Assembly: GCF_000818195.1 (NCBI RefSeq) | Contig: NZ_JTHL01000001.1 | Coordinates: 950,029 to 982,444, forward strand | Direction of reading: 5' to 3' | Source: Streptomyces sp. 150FB | Lineage (GTDB): Bacteria > Actinomycetota > Actinomycetes > Streptomycetales > Streptomycetaceae | Length of the DNA: 32,416 nucleotides | Shown here: positions 7,507 to 17,165 of the stretch, in pieces | Numbering within the stretch: position 1 is the stretch's first letter | Layout: the number at the start of each line of letters is the position of its first letter | The notes under the pieces: generated by a model | What the model was told of the DNA's origin: nothing | Database searches by the model: none | What the model saw: the letters and a program-made list of their open reading frames with translations, nothing else | Position numbers and translations under genes: made by a program

Positions 7507-8061
7507 TCAACCGCCCCCGATCCCCCGGCCCCAGGGCGTACGCCGGGCCGTACGCAGCGTCCTGGCCCGCCGCCAGCCGGTGAGCCGGTCCGAGTAGACG
7601 ATCCCTTCGAGGTGGTCGCACTCGTGTTGCAGGGCGCGCGCGAAGAACCCGGTGCCCTCGACCCGTACGGGCTCGCCGTCCACGTTGAGGCCCTCCACCA
7701 CGGCGTGGTCGTGGCGCTCGGTGCCCGCCTCGATGCCCGGCAGCGACAGGCAGCCCTCGGGGCCGCGCAGCACGATGCCGTCGACCACCGGCGGCCGGGG
7801 GTTGACGACGTGTCCGAGGTGGCGGACCTCCTCGTCGTCGGGGCAGTCGTGGACGAACACACGGAGCGGCACGCCGATCTGGTTGGCCGCCAGCCCGACC
7901 CCCCGGTGCGCGTACATCGTCGCGAACAGGTCTTCGACCAGCCGCGCCAGCTCGGGGCCGAAGTCGCTGACGGGCTCGCAGGGCGCGTGCAGCACCGGGT
8001 CGCCGAGGGTCCTGATGGCTCGTACTCGCCCGGAACTGCCGGGGATCGGACGGTTTCGCAT
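7507..8061 (-). CDS. def: peptide deformylase
   Basis: 184 residues from ATG 8061. The frame remains open far upstream, but that part lies antisense to murT and is not deformylase-like. The enzyme removes formyl groups from nascent N-terminal methionine using a metal ion (Fe2+ in vivo). All three family motifs are present: GVGLAANQ at 54-61, EGCLS at 102-106 (metal-binding Cys104) and HECDH at 146-150 (two metal-binding His and catalytic Glu147). Streptomycetes carry several deformylases; this one stands alone, divergent from murT, with a short arginine-rich tail. Whether it is the main or an accessory copy cannot be told. Confidence 0.95.
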   Translation of the reverse strand: MRNRPIPGSSGRVRAIRTLGDPVLHAPCEPVSDFGPELARLVEDLFATMYAHRGVGLAANQIGVPLRVFVHDCPDDEEVRHLGHVVNPRPPVVDGIVLRGPEGCLSLPGIEAGTERHDHAVVEGLNVDGEPVRVEGTGFFARALQHECDHLEGIVYSDRLTGWRRARTLRTARRTPWGRGIGGG

Positions 8062-8112
8062 GCCGGTCAGGGTACGGTCCTCGGTGACCTCTGCCTTCTG
8101 CCGGTGCCACGG

Positions 8113-8142
8113 TTCGGGCCCCTGGCCGGATCTCGATAGGCT
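8113..8142 (+). promoter_or_regulatory. candidate promoter for murT-gatD
   Basis: A -35-like TTCGGG (8113-8118) and a -10-like TAGGCT (8137-8142) are separated by 18 bases. The predicted start of transcription is some 27 bases before the murT ATG, leaving room for the AGGAGGA ribosome binding site (8161-8167). Confidence 0.4.
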
Positions 8143-8176
8143 GACCCACGGACCGATGCGAGGAGGACCAAGGACG

Positions 8177-9415
8177 ATGTCAGGCAACACGGAGCCGCTG
8201 TCGCCGCGGGCCAAGCTGGCCGTGACGGCGGGCAAGGCCGCGGCGGCGGTGTCGCGCGCTGCGGGGCGCGGCAGCGGATCGGTGATCGGCGGAAAGGTGG
8301 CGCTCAGGCTCGACCCCGATCTGCTGGGGCGCCTCGCGCAACACCTCGACGTCATCCTCGTATCGGCGACGAACGGCAAGACGACGACGACCCGGCTGAT
8401 CGCGGAGGCGCTGGGCGCCGCGGGGCCCGTGGTGTCGAACGCGCTCGGCGCGAACATGCCGGCGGGTATCACCTCGGCGCTCGCGGGCGGCTCGGACGCC
8501 AAGTTCGGTGTGATCGAGGTCGACGAGAAGTACCTCGCCGGAGTGGCACGCGACACGACGCCCAAGGCGATCGCGCTGCTCAACCTCTCCCGCGACCAGC
8601 TCGACCGCGCCGCCGAGACCCGGATGCTCGCCGAGCACTGGCGCGAGGGCCTCGCGGGTACGAAGGCCGTCGTCATCGCGAACGCCGACGACCCGCTGAT
8701 CGTCTGGGCCGCCTCCTCGTCCCCCAACGTGGTGTGGGTGGCGGCGGGACAGGAGTGGAAGGACGACGCCTGGTCGTGCCCCTCCTGCGGCGGTGTGATG
8801 CAGCGCCCTGGCGACGACTGGTTCTGCGGCGAGTGCGGCTTCCGCAGACCCGCTCCGAGCTGGGTGCTGCACGGGGACCACGTCCTCGACCCGCACGGCT
8901 CCGCCTGGCCGATCCACCTCCAGCTCCCGGGTCGCGCCAACAAGGCGAACGCGGCGACCTCGGCGGCCGTGGCGGCGACGTTCGGTGTGCCGCCGCAGGT
9001 GGCGCTGGAGCGGATGTATCGGGTGCAGGCCGTGGCAGGCCGGTACGACGTGGTGTCCTTCCTCGGCCGTGACCTGCGGCTGCTGCTCGCGAAGAACCCG
9101 GCGGGCTGGCTGGAGACGTTCTCCCTCATCGATCCGCCGCCCACCCCCGTCATCCTCGCCGTCAACGCCCGGGGCGCCGACGGCACCGACACCTCCTGGC
9201 TGTGGGACGTCGACTACACCCGGCTCGCCGGGCACCCGATCTTCGTGATCGGCGACCGCAAGCTGGACCTCGCCGTACGCCTCGAAGTCGCGGGCCTCGA
9301 CTTCCGGGTCTGCGAGACCGCCGACGAGGCCGTCCAGATGGCGCCGCCGGGACGGATCGAGGCGATCGCCAACTACACCTCGTTCCAGGATCTGCGCCGC
9401 CGCGTCGGCAACTGA
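8177..9415 (+). CDS. murT: lipid II isoglutaminyl synthase, Mur-ligase subunit MurT
   Basis: 412 residues; ATG 8177, strong AGGAGGA upstream. MurT activates the alpha-carboxyl of D-Glu in the lipid II stem peptide with ATP; GatD supplies ammonia, giving D-isoglutamine. The Mur-ligase P-loop is SATNGKTTTT at 63-72, followed by the central-domain segment NLSRDQLDR. A four-cysteine zinc ribbon, CPSC (201-204) and CGEC (217-220), is inserted in the ATPase domain, a MurT hallmark. The C-terminal DUF1727 domain holds ILAVNARGADGTDTSWLWDVD. gatD follows after 64 bases. Amidation is important for peptidoglycan cross-linking in actinobacteria. Confidence 0.95.
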   Translation: MSGNTEPLSPRAKLAVTAGKAAAAVSRAAGRGSGSVIGGKVALRLDPDLLGRLAQHLDVILVSATNGKTTTTRLIAEALGAAGPVVSNALGANMPAGITSALAGGSDAKFGVIEVDEKYLAGVARDTTPKAIALLNLSRDQLDRAAETRMLAEHWREGLAGTKAVVIANADDPLIVWAASSSPNVVWVAAGQEWKDDAWSCPSCGGVMQRPGDDWFCGECGFRRPAPSWVLHGDHVLDPHGSAWPIHLQLPGRANKANAATSAAVAATFGVPPQVALERMYRVQAVAGRYDVVSFLGRDLRLLLAKNPAGWLETFSLIDPPPTPVILAVNARGADGTDTSWLWDVDYTRLAGHPIFVIGDRKLDLAVRLEVAGLDFRVCETADEAVQMAPPGRIEAIANYTSFQDLRRRVGN

Positions 9416-9479
9416 GATCCGCTGACCGAGACACCGCCATGGAACCCCTGAAGCCGGCCCTTGTGAAGGACGAGCGAGT

Positions 9480-10208
9480 ATGAGCGACAACAGCCTGCGC
9501 CTGGTGTGGATCTACCCGGACCTGCTCAGCACGTACGGGGACCAGGGCAACGCCCTGGTGGTGGAGCGCCGTGCCCGGCAGCGCCGCCTCAACGTCACCC
9601 GGGTGGACGTCCGCAGCGACCAGCCGATTCCGACGTCCGGTGACATCTACCTCATCGGCGGCGGTGAGGACAGGCCGCAGCGTCTCGCCGCCGAGCGGCT
9701 GCGCCGTGACGGCGGGCTCAACAGGGCCGTGTCCAACGGCGCCATCGTCTTCTCGGTCTGCGCCGGCTACCAGATCCTCGGCCACGAGTTCGTCAACGAC
9801 CTCGGCGAGCGCGAGGCCGGGCTCGGTCTGCTCGACGTGGTCTCCACCCGGGGCGAGGGCTCGCGCTGCGTGGGTGACGTACTCGGCGACATCGATCCCC
9901 GGCTCGGGCTGCCGCCGCTGACGGGCTTCGAGAACCATCAGGGCATCACTCATCTGGGTCCCTCGGCGAGGCCGTTCGCACAGGTCAGGCTCGGCCGCGG
10001 CAACGGCACGGGGGACGGCACGGAGGGCGCGTACAACGACACCGTCTTCGGTACGTACATGCACGGTCCGGTCATGGCGCGCAATCCGCACATCGCGGAC
10101 CTGCTGCTCAAGCTCGCGCTGGACGTGAACGCGCTGCCGCCGACCGACGACCGCTGGTACGAGGCGCTGCGGAACGAGCGCATCCAGGCGGCGACCCAGC
10201 CCGCCTGA
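9480..10208 (+). CDS. gatD: lipid II isoglutaminyl synthase, glutamine amidotransferase subunit GatD
   Basis: 242 residues. A class-I (triad) glutaminase of the CobB/CobQ type that releases ammonia from glutamine for MurT. The nucleophile elbow FSVCAGYQILGHE places Cys94, and GTYMHGPVMARNP places the catalytic His195. The N-terminal LRLVWIYPDLLSTYGDQGN is a family signature. It directly follows murT on the same strand (64-base gap, AAGGACGAG upstream of the ATG), as in other Gram-positive genomes, so the two act as one complex in the cytosol. Confidence 0.95.
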   Translation: MSDNSLRLVWIYPDLLSTYGDQGNALVVERRARQRRLNVTRVDVRSDQPIPTSGDIYLIGGGEDRPQRLAAERLRRDGGLNRAVSNGAIVFSVCAGYQILGHEFVNDLGEREAGLGLLDVVSTRGEGSRCVGDVLGDIDPRLGLPPLTGFENHQGITHLGPSARPFAQVRLGRGNGTGDGTEGAYNDTVFGTYMHGPVMARNPHIADLLLKLALDVNALPPTDDRWYEALRNERIQAATQPA

Positions 10209-10246
10209 GCAGTGCCGGGGGGCGTGTCCAGCAGTCGGACGCGGGG

Positions 10247-10276
10247 TTCGGTACCCCCAGGGTGCGCCGGTAGGGT
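10247..10276 (+). promoter_or_regulatory. candidate promoter for the phosphofructokinase gene
   Basis: TTCGGT (10247-10252), 18-base spacer, TAGGGT (10271-10276). Both hexamers fit streptomycete sigma-70-type promoters loosely. The leader would be about 60 bases. Confidence 0.4.
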
Positions 10277-10341
10277 GGCGGCGATCAGGTCCGGACAACG
10301 CGGTCCGGCCGCCGGCCCACACTGCAAAGGTAATCCGGGCA

Positions 10342-11367
<1,026 letters not shown>

Positions 11368-11380
11368 GCGGCCCGGGGCA

Positions 11381-11404
11381 CTGAGCCGCTGGCTGAGCCG
11401 CTGT
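11381..11404. repeat. two tandem 12-bp units after pfkA
   Basis: CTGAGCCGCTGG (11381-11392) is followed by CTGAGCCGCTGT (11393-11404). The stop region of pfkA itself reads CTCTGAGCGG, so the units resemble the gene end. Confidence 0.5.
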
Positions 11405-11511
11405 CGGCCGCCCCCGGTCGCCGGCCCGGTTCGGCGCGGTTCTACTCTGGTGCGGACAAGCGGTACGAATCAAACCGTAAGCAGCACGAACGCCCCCACA
11501 GGAGAACGCGG

Positions 11512-12465
11512 ATGGATCACAGCGGGCACGGCATGACGATGGATCTGCCGCCGTTCACGCTGGGGCGGGGCCTTCAGTACTCGCCGGACTACTTCTTCCT
11601 GACCGGCTGTCTGCTGGCGCTGGCGGCCTACGGCTACGCCGTGCTGCGGCTGCGCAGGCGCGGGGACCGCTGGTCGCCGGGGCGGGTCGTCGCGTTCACC
11701 ATCGGTGTGCTGACCATCGCCCTGACGATGTGCACGAAGCTGAACGACTACGGCATGGTCATGTTCAGCGTGCACATGGTCCAGCACATGGTGATGAGCA
11801 TGGTCTCGCCGATCCTGCTGCTGCTCGGCGCCCCGGTGACGCTGGCGCTGCGCGCCCTGCCCGTGGCGAGCCGGCGCGGCCACAAGGGCCCGCGCGAGGT
11901 GCTGCTGGCGGTGCTGCACAGCGGTTTCGTACGGGTCATCTCGCACCCCGCCTTCACCATTCCGATCTTCATCGCGAGCCTGTACGGGCTGTACTTCACG
12001 CCGCTGTTCGACTTCCTGATGAGGTCGGACGCCGGGCATATCGCGATGATGGTGTACTTCCTCGCCGTCGGCCTGGTCTTCTTCTGGCCGATCATGGGCG
12101 TGGATCCGGGGCCGCACAGGCCCGGCTATGTGATGCGGATGCTGGAGCTGTTCGCCGGGATGCCGTTCCACGCGTTCTTCGGTATCGCCCTGATGATGGC
12201 GAGCGAGCCGATGGTCAACGCGTACCGCCACCCGATGGCCTCGCTGGGCATCGACGCCCTGAGCGACCAGACGGCGGCCGGCGGCATCGCGTGGTCGTTC
12301 AGCGAGATCCCGTCCGTGCTGGTGCTGATCGCGCTGGTTTTCCAGTGGTACAACTCCGAACAGCGCGAGTCGAGGCGCTCCGACCGGGCCGCGGACCGGG
12401 ACGGCGACAAGGAGCTGGTGGCCTACAACGCCTACCTTGCCTCGCTCCAGACGCGCGGGCGGTAG
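11512..12465 (+). CDS. CtaG-type (Caa3_CtaG) cytochrome c oxidase assembly protein
   Basis: 317 residues; ATG 11512 with AGGAG upstream. A polytopic membrane protein with about seven hydrophobic segments (for instance YFFLTGCLLALAAYGYAVL near 25-43 and VVAFTIGVLTIALTM near 62-77). The family (Caa3_CtaG) includes Bacillus CtaG, needed for assembly of caa3 oxidase, probably through copper delivery to Cu centres. The N-terminus MDHSGHGMTMD and the motif MVMFSVHMVQHMVMSMV are rich in His and Met, consistent with copper handling. The C-terminal tail (about 285-317) is charged and cytosolic. A 52-residue membrane protein follows. Confidence 0.88.
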   Translation: MDHSGHGMTMDLPPFTLGRGLQYSPDYFFLTGCLLALAAYGYAVLRLRRRGDRWSPGRVVAFTIGVLTIALTMCTKLNDYGMVMFSVHMVQHMVMSMVSPILLLLGAPVTLALRALPVASRRGHKGPREVLLAVLHSGFVRVISHPAFTIPIFIASLYGLYFTPLFDFLMRSDAGHIAMMVYFLAVGLVFFWPIMGVDPGPHRPGYVMRMLELFAGMPFHAFFGIALMMASEPMVNAYRHPMASLGIDALSDQTAAGGIAWSFSEIPSVLVLIALVFQWYNSEQRESRRSDRAADRDGDKELVAYNAYLASLQTRGR

Positions 12466-12525
12466 CGCGAACCACCCTTCACGGGCGACTATGGCGTTCA
12501 CGGCCTCGGCCGGGAGGAGACGCAT

Positions 12526-12684
12526 ATGTCCGGATCCACGAAGACGATGGGTGTGCTCACCGTCGGTACGCTGATCACGGTGACGGCTTACACAGCGGCG
12601 CTCGGCAGCAACGGCTGGCTCTGGTTCGGCTGGGTGGTACTGGGGCTCGTCACGATCGGCCTCGTCGCCGCGCGCGGCAACTGA
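12526..12684 (+). CDS. small two-helix membrane protein downstream of ctaG-like gene
   Basis: 52 residues beginning MSGSTKTMGVLTV and ending VAARGN. A strong GGGAGGAG (12512-12519) precedes ATG 12526. Two hydrophobic segments, about 8-26 and 31-48, separated by GSNG, predict a helical hairpin in the membrane. It lies 60 bases after the CtaG-like gene, on the same strand, and before a strong terminator, so it is probably co-transcribed. Codon third positions are G/C-rich as in its neighbours. No family is recognised; a small subunit or assembly partner in respiratory membranes is a guess from context. Confidence 0.75.
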   Translation: MSGSTKTMGVLTVGTLITVTAYTAALGSNGWLWFGWVVLGLVTIGLVAARGN

Positions 12685-12689
12685 CCTGC

Positions 12690-12727
12690 CCGTACGGGGC
12701 CGGGGGCGGTTCCCCGGCCCCGTACGG
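12690..12727. terminator. perfect 16-bp stem-loop between convergent genes
   Basis: Arms 12690-12705 and 12712-12727 are perfectly complementary, loop GCGGTT. It begins 6 bases after the stop of the 52-residue membrane protein and lies 49 bases beyond the enolase stop on the other strand, so it can end both transcripts. No T-tract. Confidence 0.87.
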
Positions 12728-12775
12728 CTGTCCGCTCCGGCGTGCGCCGGTGTGCGCCGGGGGGTGTACGTACGT

Positions 12776-14095
<1,320 letters not shown>

Positions 14096-14126
14096 TTATT
14101 TGCGGAACTAACTCCACTCGGGACGG

Positions 14127-14156
14127 AACGTATCGCGCCCGGCCGGAGTGCCGCAA
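14127..14156 (-). promoter_or_regulatory. candidate enolase promoter
   Basis: On the minus strand TTGCGG (14156-14151) and TACGTT (14132-14127) are 18 bases apart, with the predicted transcript starting about 50 bases before the enolase ATG. A downstream A/T-rich leader (GCAAATAAACAAAG) stands out in this GC-rich DNA. Confidence 0.42.
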
Positions 14157-14208
14157 GACCGGTTCGACCGTCGAGGTCGGCACCGACGCGGTACGAACGG
14201 TGTCATGC

Positions 14209-14257
14209 GCAACCCTTGGGTTGCACTACCGTCGATGTAGTGCAACCATTGAGTTGC
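14209..14257. promoter_or_regulatory. nested palindromes upstream of the SRPBCC-ArsR operon
   Basis: Three linked symmetries: GCAACCC-TT-GGGTTGC (14209-14224, perfect 7-bp arms); GCAACCATTGAGTTGC (14242-14257, 5-bp arms); and an inverted repeat of GGTTGCACTA (14219-14228) with TAGTGCAACC (14238-14247), perfect over 10 bp. The first two are 33 bp apart, about three helical turns. Together they look like two ArsR-dimer operators (consensus near GCAACCnTTGRGTTGC) over the operon promoter. Autoregulation by the ArsR protein encoded second in the operon is inferred. Confidence 0.68.
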
Positions 14258-14290
14258 GAATGAAAGAGCCCAGCAACGGAGGCAGGAACC

Positions 14291-14752
14291 ATGTCGGAAA
14301 CCGCTGACCGCATCGAGCGGGAGATCAGCATCGCCGCACCGGTGGAGCGGGTGTGGGCCGTGATCACGGAACCGGAGCACGTGGGCCGGTGGTTCGGCCA
14401 AGGCGAGCCCACGCCCGTCGATCTGCGGCCGGGCGGCATCATGCACCTGGACCACGGGGAGTTCGGCCAGTTCCCCACGACCATCGTGACGGTCGACCCG
14501 CCGCGCCACTTCTCGTACCGGTGGGCGAGCGCCTATCCGGGGAAGGTCGCCGACGAGGGCAACTCGACCCTCGTCGAGTTCACGCTGACGCCGGAGGGTG
14601 AGGGCACCAGGCTGCGTGTGGTGGAGACGGGCTTCGCCGATATCGTCATCCCCGAGGAGACGAGGAAGAACGCCTCGAAGGAGAGTCACACGGAAGGCTG
14701 GACCGAGATGGTCGACAAGCTCAGGCAGTACGTGGAGCAGCTCGGCGCATGA
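14291..14752 (+). CDS. SRPBCC (AHSA1/START-like) domain protein
   Basis: 153 residues; ATG 14291, GGAGG upstream. A single SRPBCC fold of the AHSA1-like group: IEREISIAAPVERVWAVIT at the start, WFGQGEPTPVDLRPGG in the middle, GEGTRLRVVETGF and HTEGWTEMVDKLRQYVE at the end. Such proteins have a deep hydrophobic pocket and bind small ligands; the ligand is unknown here. The stop overlaps the ATG of the ArsR gene (ATGA), so the two are translationally coupled. Pairs of AHSA1-like protein plus ArsR regulator are frequent in actinobacteria. Confidence 0.9.
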   Translation: MSETADRIEREISIAAPVERVWAVITEPEHVGRWFGQGEPTPVDLRPGGIMHLDHGEFGQFPTTIVTVDPPRHFSYRWASAYPGKVADEGNSTLVEFTLTPEGEGTRLRVVETGFADIVIPEETRKNASKESHTEGWTEMVDKLRQYVEQLGA

Positions 14753-15147
14753 CGTCGGAGGCGGACGCGGGGAACGCGGGCAAGGCGAGCGGCCCGGGGG
14801 ATCAGGACGCCGTGACGGAGGTACTGGCGGCGCTCGCCGACCCGACCCGGCGCCGGATTCTCGACGCCCTCGCCGCACACGGTGAGGCGACCGCCACGGT
14901 CCTCGCCGCCGAACTGCCCGTCAGCAGACAGGCGATCGTCAAGCACCTCGCCGTGCTGCACAGGGCCGGCCTGGTCGCGGGCCGCCGGGAGGGCCGCGAG
15001 GCGCGGTACGCGGTGAGTCCGGCGCGGCTCGGGGCGACGGCCCGGTGGCTGGACGGCAAGGCCGCGGAGTGGGACGTACGGCTCTCGGCCGTCAAACGCA
15101 TCGCCGAGGGCATCACCGAGGCGGCCGACTCCCCCGACGCCACCTGA
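14749..15147 (+). CDS. ArsR-family winged-helix regulator
   Basis: 132 residues, coupled to the upstream gene by ATGA. The winged helix occupies about residues 20-95: EVLAALADPTRRRILDALAAHGEATATVLAAEL, recognition helix PVSRQAIVKHLAVLHRAGLV, and the wing GRREGREARYAVSPARL. There are no cysteines at all, so the metal sites of classical ArsR/SmtB sensors are absent; it is a non-metal member. Its likely target is the palindrome set at 14209-14257. The C-terminal helix (WLDGKAAEWDVRLSAVKRIAE) probably makes the dimer. Confidence 0.93.
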   Translation: MTSEADAGNAGKASGPGDQDAVTEVLAALADPTRRRILDALAAHGEATATVLAAELPVSRQAIVKHLAVLHRAGLVAGRREGREARYAVSPARLGATARWLDGKAAEWDVRLSAVKRIAEGITEAADSPDAT

Positions 15148-15152
15148 TCCGG

Positions 15153-15205
15153 ACGCGCCGACGGGCCCCTGCCCTCCGGGGGAGGGCGGGAGCCCGTCGG
15201 CGCGT
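15153..15205. terminator. 14-bp perfect stem, extended, between convergent genes
   Basis: Arms 15153-15166 and 15192-15205 pair perfectly; the intervening 25 bases are C-rich then G-rich and can extend the stem imperfectly. It begins 6 bases after the ArsR stop and faces the flotillin-like gene end at 15238. Confidence 0.8.
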
Positions 15206-15237
15206 GCGTGGCAGGTCGGGTCCGGAAGACGTCCGGG

Positions 15238-16473
15238 TCAGCTCTGCGTGTTGGATTCGTCGAGCCGTACCGGCGTCTTGCCGTTCACACTCGGCGTCGG
15301 GTTCGCGCTCGGGTTGCCGCCGCCGTTCGGTGAACCGGCGCCGCGCTGCAACGAGTTGAGGATGGCCATGCCCTGTCCGACGAGGCCGGCCGCCATCTCG
15401 TTGACACCCTCGGTGCCGTTGAGGACGGTCACATTCGCACCGGCCAGGCCCTTCGCAGCGGCTTCCGCCAGCGCGGGGAGGTTCTCCACGATGCGGTTGG
15501 CCGCGATCAGTTCCTGGTTGCCGTCCTTCAGGGACTCGGCACGGGCGCTGTTCGCGTCGGCCTGCGCCTGGGCCAGTGTCCGCTCGGCGTACGCGCCACC
15601 GTCGGCCTCGAACTTCGCCTGGTCACGGGCGGCTTCGGCCAGGGTGCGCTGCCGGTAGGCCTCGGCGTCCGCCGGACGCCTGACCTCTGCTTCGAGTCGC
15701 TGCGCGGCCAGTTGGGCCTGCCGCTCGGCCAACGAGGTCTGTTCCTCGATGACTTCCTGCGAGGCCCTGGCCTGGGCGAGCGGTCCGGCCTGCGCCGCGC
15801 GGGCGTTGGACTGCTCGGTCTCGGCGAGGAAGCCCGCGCGCTTGATCGCGGTGTCCCGCTCGTACTCGGCCTTCAGCGCCGCGGCCTGCTGTTCGCGCTC
15901 GGCCGCCTCCTGGTCCGCCTTCGCCTGGGCGATACGGGCCTGCGCGGCGACGGCCGCGGCGTGCGGCGCCGCCAGGTTGTTGATGTAGCCGGTGGCGTCG
16001 TTGATCTCCTGGATCTGGAGGGCGTCGACGACGATGCCCAGCTTCTCCATCTCGCTGTGGCTGCCCGCCTTCACCTCCTGGGCGACCCGGTCACGCTCGC
16101 GGATGATCTGTTCCACCGTCAGTCCGCCGATGATGGAGCGCAGGTGCCCGGCGAAGATCCGGCCGACCAGCTCCTCCATCCGGTCCTGCTCGGCGAGGAA
16201 GCGCCGGGCGGCGTTGGCGATCGACACGGCGTCGTCGCCGACCTTGAAGACCGTCACCGCGCGGACGTTCAGCCGGATGCCCTGCTGCGTGACGCAGTCC
16301 TCGATGATTTCCGCCTCCCGCAGCGCCAGCGACAGCATGCGGGCCTTCTGCTTGATCGGGAGGACAAAGCTTCCGTGCCCGGTGACGATCCGGAACTGGG
16401 TGTCCTGGGCCTGTCGTTTGGAGCCGGAGATGAGCATCGCCTCGTTGGGCGCGGGTACATGCCAGAACAGCAT
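15238..16473 (-). CDS. flotillin-like SPFH/band 7 protein
   Basis: 411 residues; ATG 16473 with AGGAG upstream. Residues about 5-170 form an SPFH domain (PAPNEAMLISG near the start, LNVRAVTVFKVGDD, FLAEQDRMEELV, LRSIIGGLTVEQI, LGIVVDALQIQEIND). Residues about 175-330 are Ala/Glu/Gln-rich with AEAYRQRTLAEAARDQAKFEA-like repeats, the flotillin coiled coil. A conserved-looking segment follows (NLPALAEAAAKGLAGANVTVLNG), then a Gly/Asn/Pro-rich tail. Flotillins scaffold membrane microdomains. Unlike YqiK/FloT-type proteins, no N-terminal transmembrane helix is visible: the SPFH domain begins at once. The preceding gene encodes an NfeD-like OB fold, its usual partner. Confidence 0.92.
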   Translation of the reverse strand: MLFWHVPAPNEAMLISGSKRQAQDTQFRIVTGHGSFVLPIKQKARMLSLALREAEIIEDCVTQQGIRLNVRAVTVFKVGDDAVSIANAARRFLAEQDRMEELVGRIFAGHLRSIIGGLTVEQIIRERDRVAQEVKAGSHSEMEKLGIVVDALQIQEINDATGYINNLAAPHAAAVAAQARIAQAKADQEAAEREQQAAALKAEYERDTAIKRAGFLAETEQSNARAAQAGPLAQARASQEVIEEQTSLAERQAQLAAQRLEAEVRRPADAEAYRQRTLAEAARDQAKFEADGGAYAERTLAQAQADANSARAESLKDGNQELIAANRIVENLPALAEAAAKGLAGANVTVLNGTEGVNEMAAGLVGQGMAILNSLQRGAGSPNGGGNPSANPTPSVNGKTPVRLDESNTQS

Positions 16474-16535
16474 GAGGGAACTCCTGTCGTACTACATGGT
16501 CCACATGGTCTTCAGGGTCAGGGAAGAAGAAATTC

Positions 16536-16772
16536 TCAGGAAGGGAATGGCTCCACGATCACCGACCGAGCGGAAATGCTCTCGGTGACGATCACCCGGA
16601 TGTGTCTGCCGATGGGCTGGTCCGACCAGGCCGCGTAGGCCTCGGATCCGCCCCGTACGGCTACCAGTACCTCGCCAGGACCGTCCGGTGGAATCGGCAC
16701 CGTCACCCGGCCGATCGCTCCGACGGGACTCTGGTGGGAGTCATCTGCCGCGCACATACGTCGTTGCCCCAC
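16536..16772 (-). CDS. small NfeD-like (OB-fold) protein, partner of the flotillin
   Basis: 78 residues from a GTG at 16772 with AAGGAA just upstream; an ATG 15 bases further in is an alternative. The body reads VGAIGRVTVPIPPDGPGEV, LVAVRGGSEAYAAWSDQPI and a closing strand pair HIRVIVTESISARSVIVEPF, the beta-strand pattern of the NfeD C-terminal OB fold (compare GxGxVxxPL...GxVxVxGExWxA... in NfeD proteins). No transmembrane segment is present. The gene lies 62 bases upstream of the flotillin gene on the same strand, the standard NfeD-flotillin order. Function: presumably binds or modulates the flotillin; similarity is judged by eye. Confidence 0.7.
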   Translation of the reverse strand: MGQRRMCAADDSHQSPVGAIGRVTVPIPPDGPGEVLVAVRGGSEAYAAWSDQPIGRHIRVIVTESISARSVIVEPFPS

Positions 16773-17165
16773 CCGTTTCCTTCAGGACCGTCCTCCGGAC
16801 CGTCATGGGGTGACCACGCCTTCTGGAGGACCGCGCCTCCGACCTCGTCGATCGTCGAGGACGCCCCCGGCGAACCGGCCGACGGCTACATGCCCTCGAT
16901 AGCTTCACAGTACTCCGAGAGGGGTCAGGAGAGCGTCACCCCGGGCAAGGTCGCGCCCTGTCCACCGGACGTATTTTGGCTGCTCCCGAGCGCCCGGCGA
17001 CGCCCGCCGCCCGCGCGTCACCCGGCGCGTCCGCCCGGCGTCGGTGCGTAACTCCCCCCGCGCCCGGGGGGTGTCGAGCGGAGCGACGCCTTCCGGCCGC
17101 CCGGCGGACAGGGGGTCAGGTCGTCAGGGGGTCAGGTCGCCAGCCCCCTCGGAGGAACCAGGCCC
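16773..17165. other. non-coding gap between two minus-strand operons
   Basis: 393 bases with no frame that looks coding. GGACCGTC occurs twice at 16786-16806 upstream of the NfeD-like gene, in the area where its promoter should lie. At 17051-17074 six C and six G form a short GC stem (17054-17059 with 17066-17071, 6-base loop) that could terminate the amino-acid transporter operon ending at 17166. Nothing else stands out. Confidence 0.5.

Noticed and set aside
8062..9192. N-terminal extension of the peptide deformylase
   Set aside because: The frame is open, but the extension is antisense to murT and rich in Ser/Arg; the family starts at ATG 8061.
10240..10256. Small GGGGT-TCGGT-ACCCC hairpin upstream of pfkA as a regulatory element
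   Set aside because: Five-bp stem overlapping the likely promoter; of a size expected by chance in this GC content.
16602..17051. Possible plus-strand gene of about 149 residues between the flotillin and transporter operons
   Set aside because: Overlaps the NfeD-like gene in antisense, no ribosome binding site, product without recognisable fold and with Pro/Arg bias.
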